From positions 96,532 through 160,531 of the forward strand of contig NZ_BBZF01000026.1 of the NCBI RefSeq assembly GCF_020884795.1: 64,000 bases of DNA, written 5' to 3'. Positions 57,324 through 64,000 of the stretch are shown here, piece by piece. The position numbers were made by a program, and so were the translations under genes. Under the pieces are notes generated by a model that was not told where the DNA came from, made no database searches, and saw only the letters and a list, made by a program, of their open reading frames with translations. This DNA comes from Micromonospora okii. GTDB lineage: Bacteria; Actinomycetota; Actinomycetes; Mycobacteriales; Micromonosporaceae. How positions within the stretch are numbered: position 1 is the first letter of the stretch; every line of letters starts with the position of its first letter.

Positions 57324-57505
57324 GGGTCACCTCCATGCGTTCTCTCGAGCTGGTGGTCCTCCCGGTCAGAGCGTCCCATTAACCGCCCCCCGAGGAGCCG
57401 AAACCTGGCAATTCGGAGCAGGCCGGGGGCCCGGCCGGACGCGGGCGGCGGCGATCGACCGAAATCCGGCGGCATGAGGTCGCCCCGCTGGGGTACCGCC
57501 GAAGA
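57324..57505. other. Divergent intergenic region
   Basis: 182 bp between the glycosyltransferase and SDR starts. No gene or strong repeat is visible. A TACCGC (57494-57499) lies six bases before the SDR ATG, a weak leaderless-type -10. Confidence 0.5.
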
Positions 57506-58504
57506 ATGGCCCTCACCCGAGCCCTCGACGACGCCACGGTCGTGCTCACCGGCGCCTCCAGCGGCATCGGCGCCGCGACCGCCTACGCCCTCGCCCACCG
57601 GGGAGCCGCAGTGGTGCTGGCGGCCCGCAGCGCGGAGGCGCTGGAACGGGTGGCGGCCCGCTGCCGCGAGCTGGGCGGCCGCGCCCTGGTCGTGCCCACG
57701 GACGTGACCGACCCGGCGGCGGTCGAGCGGCTCGCCGCCGAGGCGGCGGGCGAGTTCGGCCGGATCGACGCCTGGGTCAACAACGCGGCGGTCGGCGTCG
57801 CGGGGCTCTTCGACGAGATCCCGCTGCGCGAGTTCCGCCGGGTGCTGGAGGTCGACCTGCTCGGCTGCGTGTACGGGATGCGCGCGGCCCTGCCGTACCT
57901 CGACGCGGCCGGCGGCGGGGTGCTGGTCAACAACGCCTCGGTGCTCGCCGAGGTGGCGATGCCCTACCAGTCGCCGTACAACACGGCCAAGCACGCCGTC
58001 CGGGGGCTCGCCGACACGGTCCGGCAGGAGCTGCGCGTCACGGGGCGCGGGCACATCTCGGTCTGCACCGTCCTGCCGGCCAGCATCGACACCCCGTTCT
58101 TCCGGCACGCCGCCAACCACACCGGCCACGAGCTGGTGCCGCCCCCACCGGTGTACCCGCCGGAGGTGGCGGCCGAGACGATCGTCCGGGTGCTGCGCCG
58201 GCCGCGCCGGGAGGCGTACGCGGGGAGCGCCGCCCGGCTGCTCGGCGTGCAGTGGCGGCTCGCCCCGGCGCTGACCGAGCGGGCCCTCGGCTGGTACGCC
58301 CACCGCGCCCAGTTGGGGGCGCCGGGCCGCCGGGACAGCACCGGCAACGTCTTCGCCGCCGACGCGGCGGGCGAGCGGGAGGGCGGGTGGCACGGCCGGC
58401 GACGGCGGCTGGTGCGGATGACCGCCGCGCTCGGGCTCGCCGCCGCCGGCACCGCGATGGGGACGGCGGCGGCGAGGACCATACGGTCGCGGACGGATCG
58501 CTGA
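57506..58504 (+). CDS. Short-chain dehydrogenase/reductase with C-terminal membrane helix
   Basis: 332 residues. The Rossmann motif TGASSGIG, NNAAVG, the active Ser in NNAS and YxxxK in PYNTAKHAV are all present. The NADP-type basic residue is likely at ARSAE. After the catalytic core (about 1-255) a basic segment leads to a hydrophobic stretch (ALGLAAAGTAMGTAA) near 310, suggesting membrane anchoring. The substrate is unknown. The start is the ATG at 57506. The next gene may be cotranslated. Confidence 0.85.
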   Translation: MALTRALDDATVVLTGASSGIGAATAYALAHRGAAVVLAARSAEALERVAARCRELGGRALVVPTDVTDPAAVERLAAEAAGEFGRIDAWVNNAAVGVAGLFDEIPLREFRRVLEVDLLGCVYGMRAALPYLDAAGGGVLVNNASVLAEVAMPYQSPYNTAKHAVRGLADTVRQELRVTGRGHISVCTVLPASIDTPFFRHAANHTGHELVPPPPVYPPEVAAETIVRVLRRPRREAYAGSAARLLGVQWRLAPALTERALGWYAHRAQLGAPGRRDSTGNVFAADAAGEREGGWHGRRRRLVRMTAALGLAAAGTAMGTAAARTIRSRTDR

Positions 58505-58563
58505 TGGTCTCCCCCGGTTCGTCGGATGCGCGTCCCCTCGGCGGGATGCACAATAGGACGATC

Positions 58564-59295
58564 ATGCCGACGGACGTGCGCTGCCTGGTGGAAACGGACG
58601 AGCCGTCCGGGGTGCTCCGACTGACCGGGGTGCTCGACCCCGCCGGCACCGCCACGGTGCGCGACGCCCTGCTCGTGCGGCTCTGCGACCGGCCCGGCCC
58701 CGTGGTGGTGGACGTGTCCCGGCTGCGGATGACCGACGCCGCCGCCCGGCGGGTCTTCGCCGACGTGCGCCACGAGATCGCCGACTGGCCGGCGGCGGAC
58801 CTGCTGGTGTGCGACCCGAGCGGGGCGGCGGCCGGCGAGGGGTTGTCGGTCTGGCCGACCCTCGACGAGGCGACGGCGGCGCTGGCCCGGTCCCCGATGG
58901 CCGCGGCGATCACCACGCACCTGCCGCCGGTCGTCGCCGCGGCGCGGCAGGCCCGGGCGCTGGTGACCGAGGGCTGCGCCCGGTGGGGCATCGGCGGGCT
59001 GACCGAGGCGGGCTGCATCGCGGTGACCGAGATGGTCAACAACGTGGTGGCGCACGCGCGCACCCCGATGACGCTGCGGCTGGCCCCCGGGGGCAGCATG
59101 CTGCACATGGCCGTGCGCGACCGCAGCCGGCGGCAGCCGTCGTACTCGGGGCTCGCCCCGACGAACCTGGCCGGCGGGCGGGGCCTGCTGCTGATCGACA
59201 CGGTGGCCCGCCGCTGGGGCAGCACGGCCCTGCCCGACGGCAAGCTCGTCTGGGCGGTCCTGCACCCCGACGACGAGCCCGCCGGGCGCGGCTGA
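58564..59295 (+). CDS. STAS plus HATPase fusion, anti-sigma regulator-like
   Basis: 243 residues from the ATG at 58564 (AGGA upstream). The N-terminal half is STAS-like: LRLTGVLDPAGTATVRDALL and VVVDVSRLRMTDAAARR. The C-terminal half is a HATPase_c_2 domain: EAGCIAVTEMVNNVVAHA (N box) and GGRGLLLIDTVARRWG (G2). Combining anti-anti-sigma-like and anti-sigma-like modules is unusual; it may sense or balance a partner switch. The frame extends to an ATG at 58504 that overlaps the SDR stop, so a longer, coupled form is possible. Confidence 0.75.
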   Translation: MPTDVRCLVETDEPSGVLRLTGVLDPAGTATVRDALLVRLCDRPGPVVVDVSRLRMTDAAARRVFADVRHEIADWPAADLLVCDPSGAAAGEGLSVWPTLDEATAALARSPMAAAITTHLPPVVAAARQARALVTEGCARWGIGGLTEAGCIAVTEMVNNVVAHARTPMTLRLAPGGSMLHMAVRDRSRRQPSYSGLAPTNLAGGRGLLLIDTVARRWGSTALPDGKLVWAVLHPDDEPAGRG

Positions 59296-59352
59296 CCCCG
59301 CCCACCCCGCCCGGACCGGTTACTGGCGGTGGGCAGTGGGTAGTGATCAGCC

Positions 59353-59925
59353 ATGCGCGACGACGAGTACCCGACCCCCGTCTCCGACACCGAGGCGGAG
59401 GGCCTGCCCGACACCGCCGACGACGACTCGACGGCCCACGACGACGTCGAGACCGGGCGGGAGGCGGACGGCCCGGATCCCGCCCAGCTTCCCGGCGACC
59501 GCACGCCGGTCGCCGTGGACCGGTTCGGCACCACGGCCGAGGAGCAGCTCGACGGCGAGTCGCTGGACTACAAGCTCCAGCGCGAGAGCTACGAGCGCCC
59601 CGCCGACGACCCGCTGGCCGCCCCGGTCGACCCGGCAATCGCGGCCGAGGCCGACAGCGAGGAGCAGGCCGCCCAGGCGCAGCTCGACGCCGACGTGATG
59701 GACCCGGGCCCCACCTCCGACCCGCACTCCCCCGTCTCCCTGTACGACCACGGCCAGCTCGGCACCACCGCCGACGGGGAGGTCGGCCGGCTGGTGGAGC
59801 CCGACGAGGGGTCGCACACGGACGTGGAGCCCGACAACGTCGCGTACGACGCCGGGTCGGCCGGCGGCGGGGCGACGGCCGAGGAGCTGGCGATCCACGA
59901 GACCCGCCCGCCCGAGGCGCACTGA
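59353..59925 (+). CDS. Acidic DUF5709 family protein
   Basis: 190 residues, very acidic, with repeated Asp/Glu and a middle motif LDGESLDYKLQRESYERP. It has DUF5709 features as I recall them. No domain of known function, signal or membrane segment is present. It may be a disordered cytoplasmic stress protein. The ATG at 59353 is six bases after TAGTGA, a weak leaderless-type box. Confidence 0.7.
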   Translation: MRDDEYPTPVSDTEAEGLPDTADDDSTAHDDVETGREADGPDPAQLPGDRTPVAVDRFGTTAEEQLDGESLDYKLQRESYERPADDPLAAPVDPAIAAEADSEEQAAQAQLDADVMDPGPTSDPHSPVSLYDHGQLGTTADGEVGRLVEPDEGSHTDVEPDNVAYDAGSAGGGATAEELAIHETRPPEAH

Positions 59926-59995
59926 CCCGGGCGGCACCCGTACGGCGCCGGCCGGGCGCGCACCGGCCGGCGCCGCCGCGCGCCCGGCCCCGCCG

Positions 59996-60649
59996 TCAGT
60001 CGTCGAGCCCCCGCTCGATGGCGTAGCGGGTCAGCTCGACCCGGTTGTGGAGCTGGAGCTTGCCGAGGGTGTTCTGCACGTGGTTCTGCACCGTCCGGTG
60101 CGACAGCCCGAGCCGCTCGGCGATCTGCTTGTACGACATCCCCTTGGCGACGAGCCGCAGCACCTCGGTCTCGCGGTCGGTGAGCCGGGGCGCCGCCGCG
60201 TCCGGGGTCGCCGGGCCGGCCGCGAGCCGCCGGTACTCCCCCAGCACCAGCCCCGCCAGGCCGGGGGTGAAGACCGGCTCGCCCGCCGCCGTGCGGCGCA
60301 CCGCGTCCAGGAACTCGGCCGGGGCCGCCGACTTGACCAGGTAGCCGGTGGCACCGGCCTTCACCGCGTCCAGGACGCTCTGCGGCTCGCCGCTGGCCGA
60401 CAGCATCAGCACCCGCACCTCGGGCAGCGCGGCGCGCAGACCGCGGATCACCTCCACCCCGGAGACGTCGGGCAGTTGCAGGTCGAGCACGACCACGTCG
60501 GGTCGGGCGGCGGGGGCCACCCGGACGGCCTGCCGCCCCTCGCCGCTGGTGGCGACCACCAGGTGCCCGGCCTCGGTGAGGTCGCGGGCCACGCCCTCGC
60601 GCCACATCGGGTGGTCGTCGACCACCATCACCCGCACGCCGGCGCTCAC
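59996..60649 (-). CDS. LuxR/NarL-family response regulator (MacR-like)
   Basis: 217 residues. The receiver domain shows VVDDHPMWREG, the acceptor Asp in VVLDLQLPDVSG and the Lys in LVKSAAPAEF. The C-terminal helix-turn-helix has LTDRETEVLRLVAKGMSYKQIAERLGLSHRTVQNHVQN. The GTG at 60649 overlaps the kinase stop as GTGA, so both are translated together. The paired kinase makes it part of a MacS/MacR-type system. Confidence 0.93.
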   Translation of the reverse strand: MSAGVRVMVVDDHPMWREGVARDLTEAGHLVVATSGEGRQAVRVAPAARPDVVVLDLQLPDVSGVEVIRGLRAALPEVRVLMLSASGEPQSVLDAVKAGATGYLVKSAAPAEFLDAVRRTAAGEPVFTPGLAGLVLGEYRRLAAGPATPDAAAPRLTDRETEVLRLVAKGMSYKQIAERLGLSHRTVQNHVQNTLGKLQLHNRVELTRYAIERGLDD

Positions 60650-61782
60650 CGCACGCTCCTCGGCACGCTCAGCTCGATCTCGGTGCCCGCGCCGGGGGCG
60701 CAGACGATCCGCACCTCGCCGCCCAGGTCGGCGACGCGTCCCCGGATGGACTGCGCCACCCCCAGTCGCCCCTGCGCCTCGGCCTCGGCGAGCCGCCCCG
60801 CCGCGATCCCCGGCCCCTCGTCGCGTACCGAGACGGTCACCGTCTCCCCCTCGTCCTCGATGAGCACCCAGGCCCGCCCACCGGCGTGCCGGGTCACGTT
60901 GTCCAGCGCCGCGCCGACGGCGGCCGTCAGCTCGGCGGCCACCCACCCGGGCAGCGGCACGCCGGTGGCCGGCGCGGAGACCGCGACCGTCGCCGAGGCG
61001 TACCGGTCGAGCATGGCCCGCAGGTCGCGGGTGTCGGCGTCGCCGGCCGGCGCGGCGGTGCCCGCCCGCCCGATCAGCGCCCGCAGCGCGGCCTCCTGCT
61101 CCCCGGCCAGGCGGGCGAGCTCGCCGGCCTCCCCGTCGAGGTGCGCGCCGCGCCGCTGCACCAGCGCGAGCACCTGGAGCACCGAGTCGTGGATGTCCCG
61201 CGCCAGCCGCTCCCGTTCCCGGGTGGCCGCCTCCAGCTCCACCGCCCGGTGCAGCCGCTGCTCGGCGGTGACGGCGAGCCGGGCGACGTGGCCGACCACC
61301 ACGCCGGCCAGCAGCAGCAGGATCTCGCCGGTGACGGTGGACTGGCCGATCCGTTCCCGGGTCGCCAGGTCGGCCGCGGCGACCGCCAGCGCGGCCACCG
61401 CGCCGCGCCGCCGGCCGCCGGAGACGGCCCAGGCCAGCACCGGCCCGGCCAGCCAGACGACCGCGAGGCTGGGCGTGCCGGTGGCGAGCGCGTCCCGCCC
61501 GACCACCCACGGGCTGACCAGCAGCACCCCGGCGGTGACGGCGAGGTCGGCGGCCAGCAGGGGCCAGCGGCGGCGGGCCGGGCGGGCGTAGCCGAGGGCG
61601 GTGGTCACCGTCCAGGCGAGCATCGCCAGCAGGACGACCCCGGCGAACAGCGGATGCGCGTACCGGTCGGCGTCGCGGGCGACGAGCAGGCCGACGTACG
61701 CCAGGGCGGCGAACCGGAACACCGCGACGGCCCGCCAGAGCGGGACCTCGAATCCACCGGGCGGCGACGGCACGACCGACAC
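60646..61782 (-). CDS. Sensor histidine kinase, MacS-like
   Basis: 378 residues. Five or six hydrophobic N-terminal helices occupy about residues 10-175. The HisKA_3 motif RERERLARDIHDSVLQVLALVQRRG (His near 196) is typical of MacS. HATPase motifs NVTRHA, DEGPGI and LGVAQSIRGRVADLGG follow. The start is uncertain: GTG at 61782 or 61773. It signals to the overlapping LuxR-family regulator. The stimulus is not evident. Confidence 0.88.
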   Translation of the reverse strand: MSVVPSPPGGFEVPLWRAVAVFRFAALAYVGLLVARDADRYAHPLFAGVVLLAMLAWTVTTALGYARPARRRWPLLAADLAVTAGVLLVSPWVVGRDALATGTPSLAVVWLAGPVLAWAVSGGRRRGAVAALAVAAADLATRERIGQSTVTGEILLLLAGVVVGHVARLAVTAEQRLHRAVELEAATRERERLARDIHDSVLQVLALVQRRGAHLDGEAGELARLAGEQEAALRALIGRAGTAAPAGDADTRDLRAMLDRYASATVAVSAPATGVPLPGWVAAELTAAVGAALDNVTRHAGGRAWVLIEDEGETVTVSVRDEGPGIAAGRLAEAEAQGRLGVAQSIRGRVADLGGEVRIVCAPGAGTEIELSVPRSVR

Positions 61783-61893
61783 GATGCCACAGCCGTCCAC
61801 GTCCCCGGCAGGGGCCGCCGAGCGGCAAGCAGATTCCTGACGTACGGTGGAAATGCCGCAAACCTCGCCCAGACCGACCCCTCGGACCGGCCC

Positions 61894-62340
61894 ATGACGA
61901 ATGCAGAGCCACCCGCACCGCGTACGGTGGTGCCCATCAACACCTCCCTCCTGATCGCCGTGGCCTTCGAGCAGGCCCAGGTGACCGAGCTGCGGCACTC
62001 GGTCACCTCCTGCGCGCACGCCTCCGGCCTGGACGGGCAGCGGCTCGACGACTTCGTGCTGGCGGTCAACGAGCTGATCACCAACGCGGTCCGCCACGGC
62101 GGCGGGCGGGGCTGGCTGCGGCTGTGGCTGTGGCCGGAGCGGCTGGTCTGCGAGGTCGCCGACCACGGCCGGGGGATCAGCACGCTGCGGCTCGACGACC
62201 GCAGCCGCCCCGCGGCCGGGACCGTCGGCGGCTGGGGGCTCTGGCTGGCCCGGGAGCTGAGCGACGCGATGGAGGTCGAGACCGGCGCGGCCGGCACCGT
62301 CGTCCGGATCAGCGCCGTCCTCGCCGCCCGCCTGGACTGA
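61894..62340 (+). CDS. Anti-sigma-like ATP-binding protein
   Basis: 148 residues, a single HATPase_c_2 domain. LDDFVLAVNELITNAVRHGGG is the N box, VADHGRGI the G1 box, and GGWGLWLARELSDAMEVE the G2 region. It resembles serine-kinase anti-sigma factors of the RsbW/SpoIIAB type. The ATG at 61894 overlaps the stop of a 14-codon upstream frame. It is divergent from macS. Confidence 0.85.
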   Translation: MTNAEPPAPRTVVPINTSLLIAVAFEQAQVTELRHSVTSCAHASGLDGQRLDDFVLAVNELITNAVRHGGGRGWLRLWLWPERLVCEVADHGRGISTLRLDDRSRPAAGTVGGWGLWLARELSDAMEVETGAAGTVVRISAVLAARLD

Positions 62341-62377
62341 CCCCGCCGGGAGGCGAGCCGGACGGCGGCGGCCCGGG

Positions 62378-62383
62378 TACGGT
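62378..62383 (+). promoter_or_regulatory. Candidate -10 (TACGGT) for leaderless glpK
   Basis: TACGGT, six bases, then the glpK GTG at 62390. Confidence 0.55.
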
Positions 62384-62389
62384 GCTGCG

Positions 62390-63874
62390 GTGACCGGAGA
62401 GTACGTCGCCGCCATCGACCAGGGCACCACCTCGTCCCGGTGCATCGTCTTCGACCGGGCCGGGGAGATCGTCTCCGTCGCCCAGCGCGAGCACCGGCAG
62501 ATCTTCCCCCGCCCCGGCTGGGTGGAGCACGACGCCGGGGAGATCTGGGACAACGTCCAGCTCGTGGTCCGCGAGGCGCTGGAGGCCGCCGGCACCGACC
62601 CGCGAGGGCTGGCCGCGGTCGGCATCACCAACCAGCGGGAGACCACCGTCGTCTGGGACCGGGCCACCGGCCGGCCGGTCGCGCCCGCCATCGTCTGGCA
62701 GGACACCCGCACCGGCCCGCTGCTGCGCGACCTGGCCGACACGTACGGCGAGCAGCGGCTGCGCGAGCGCACCGGGCTGACCCTGGCCACGTACTTCGCC
62801 GGGCCGAAGCTGCGCTGGCTGCTGGAGAACATCGACGGGCTGCGCGAGCGGGCCGAGCGGGGCGAGGTGCTGTTCGGCACGATGGACAGTTGGCTGATCT
62901 GGAAGCTGACCGGTCGGCACGTCACCGACGTGACCAACGCCAGCCGCACCATGCTGATGGACCTGGCGACCCTCGACTGGGCCCCGGAGCTGCTCGACGC
63001 GCTCGGCGTGCCGGCCGCGATGCTGCCGGAGATCCGCAGCTCGGCCGAGGTGTACGGCACCGCCGACGGGGTGCTCGCCGGGGTGCCCGTGGCCAGTGCC
63101 CTCGGCGACCAGCAGGCCGCCCTGTTCGGCCAGACCTGCTTCCAGCCCGGTGAGGCGAAGTGCACCTACGGCACCGGCAGCTTCCTGCTGCTCAACACCG
63201 GCACCGGCCCGGTCACCTCGACCCACGGCCTGCTGACCACGGTCGCGTACCGCATCGAGGGCCAGCCCGCCGTGTACGCCCTGGAGGGCGCCATCGCGGT
63301 CACCGGCTCGCTGGTGCAGTGGCTGCGGGACAACCTGGGGCTGATCTCCACCGCCGCCGAGGTGGAGGACCTCGCCCACACCGTCGACGACAACGGCGGC
63401 TGCTACGTCGTGCCGGCCTTCTCCGGGCTGTTCGCCCCGCACTGGCGCAGCGACGCCCGGGGGGTCATCGCCGGCCTCACCGGCTACATCACCAAGGGGC
63501 ACCTGGCCCGGGCGGTGCTGGAGGCGTCCGCCTGGCAGACCCGCGAGGTGGTCGACGCGATGAACGCCGACTCCGACGTGGCGCTGCGCCGGCTCCGGGT
63601 CGACGGCGGGATGACCGCCAACGGCCTGCTGATGCAGTTCCTCGCCGACGTGCTGGACGTGCCGGTGGTCCGGTCCCGGATCACCGAGACCACCTGCCTC
63701 GGCGCGGCGTACGCGGCCGGGCTCGCCGTCGGCTTCTGGCCGGACCTGGCCACCCTGCGCGCCCAGTGGCGCTCCGACGCGCAGTGGACCTCCACGATGG
63801 ACGCGGAGCACCGCGAGCGGGAGCTGCGCCGTTGGCGCAAGGCCGTCGAGCGCACCCTGAACTGGGTGGACTGA
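62390..63874 (+). CDS. glpK: Glycerol kinase
   Basis: 494 residues. FGGY/ASKHA motifs are AAIDQGTTSSRCIVFD at the N-terminus, TNQRETTVVWDRATG near 85, TNASRTMLMD, SALGDQQAALFGQ and VDGGMTANGLLMQFLADVL. It phosphorylates glycerol to glycerol-3-phosphate. No glycerol facilitator or G3P dehydrogenase is seen in the window. The start is the GTG at 62390. Confidence 0.96.
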   Translation: MTGEYVAAIDQGTTSSRCIVFDRAGEIVSVAQREHRQIFPRPGWVEHDAGEIWDNVQLVVREALEAAGTDPRGLAAVGITNQRETTVVWDRATGRPVAPAIVWQDTRTGPLLRDLADTYGEQRLRERTGLTLATYFAGPKLRWLLENIDGLRERAERGEVLFGTMDSWLIWKLTGRHVTDVTNASRTMLMDLATLDWAPELLDALGVPAAMLPEIRSSAEVYGTADGVLAGVPVASALGDQQAALFGQTCFQPGEAKCTYGTGSFLLLNTGTGPVTSTHGLLTTVAYRIEGQPAVYALEGAIAVTGSLVQWLRDNLGLISTAAEVEDLAHTVDDNGGCYVVPAFSGLFAPHWRSDARGVIAGLTGYITKGHLARAVLEASAWQTREVVDAMNADSDVALRRLRVDGGMTANGLLMQFLADVLDVPVVRSRITETTCLGAAYAAGLAVGFWPDLATLRAQWRSDAQWTSTMDAEHRERELRRWRKAVERTLNWVD

Positions 63875-64000
63875 CGCGGCAGCTCCGTTCCGCGCGGCCA
63901 CCCGCTCGCTTTCGGCGGCGGCGGTCGCCTGGCGCCTGAGGCCGCTAGGGCGCGGTCAAGATCCGCACAACTTCAGGGAAAGTGGGGTCTACCGGCGCGG
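63875..64000. other. Noncoding end of window
   Basis: 126 bp after glpK. No coding frame is supported. GCGG-TCAAGAT-CCGC (63950-63966 region) is a short inverted repeat. The next gene lies beyond the window. Confidence 0.5.

Noticed and set aside
61853..61897. A 14-codon frame (MPQTSPRPTPRTGP) ending ATGA at the 61894 start
   Set aside because: The overlap is suggestive of coupling, but no ribosome site is seen and the preceding TACGGT is too close; evidence is too thin for a feature.
60646..63165. An 839-codon minus-strand open frame
   Set aside because: The real kinase starts at about 61782; the upstream part is antisense to the ATPase and glpK.
1..64000. CRISPR arrays, prophage, insertion sequences, rRNA or tRNA
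   Set aside because: I saw no regularly spaced repeats with spacers, no transposase or integrase motifs and no tRNA-like folds or rRNA sequence.
63940..64000. Possible repeated intergenic sequence at the window end
   Set aside because: The text CAAGATCCGCACAACTTC felt familiar from Micromonospora intergenic DNA, but there is no second copy here and it runs off the edge.

Overview
The window is very GC-rich, gene-dense actinomycete chromosome, most likely Micromonospora or a close relative in Micromonosporaceae. Supporting genes are the fused E1/E2 2-oxoglutarate dehydrogenase Kgd, nickel superoxide dismutase with its maturation protease, the thiol-stress pair SigR/RsrA with the RsrA zinc residues at canonical positions, two WhiB proteins, a 24-residue bL37-like ribosomal protein, a MacS/MacR-type two-component pair and a PdtaS-like kinase. 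I saw no rRNA, tRNA, CRISPR array, transposase or prophage. This reads as core chromosome.

Layout. 1-10.8 kb: the 5' part of a giant zinc-ribbon membrane protein, cutA, an acyltransferase overlapping a patatin phospholipase, a Ser/Thr kinase, a glycosyltransferase, a BON protein and an HtrA protease. 10.8-13.1 kb: a histidine kinase and response regulator which with HtrA resemble mycobacterial mprAB-pepD. 13.2-20.6 kb: two small enzymes, an ABC exporter pair and kgd. 20.6-24.8 kb: a DUF6104 protein, a GH6 lipoprotein lacking its catalytic acid, and facing it a deacetylase-synthase fusion plus a stalked membrane protein, probably an exopolysaccharide locus. 24.8-32.6 kb: pta-ackA, two paralogous secreted hydrolases, an oxidoreductase and malic enzyme, with three copies of a 54-bp dimeric palindromic element. 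32.7-36.5 kb: sodX/sodN, an anti-sigma-like ATPase, a lipid kinase and a whiB gene behind a heavily structured promoter. 36.6-40.3 kb: a sulfur-assimilation operon (leader peptide, sulfite reductase, zinc-ribbon protein, cysH, sirohydrochlorin chelatase). 40.4-47.7 kb: a membrane glycosyltransferase, the PdtaS-like kinase, a SIS protein, a TPR protein and an acetyltransferase. 47.7-54.3 kb: a biotinyl protein, bL37, sigR-rsrA, a hydrolase, a second whiB, a SRAP protein, aroA and rsgA. 54.3-64 kb: hisN, a transporter-like protein, a glycosyltransferase, an SDR, a STAS-ATPase, a DUF5709 protein, macSR, another ATPase and glpK.

Two themes cut across the window. First, more than a dozen start codons sit 6-8 nt after a TANNNT-like hexamer, the architecture of leaderless transcripts. 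Second, small repeats cluster at gene ends: the 54-bp element at 29-31.3 kb and short duplications that copy a gene's stop codon just downstream.

The strongest candidates for undescribed biology are the 54-bp element, the nested palindromes before the first whiB gene, the leader peptide of the sulfur operon, and the GH6 protein with an altered active site. All calls rest on reading the sequence and recalled family knowledge; no searches were run.
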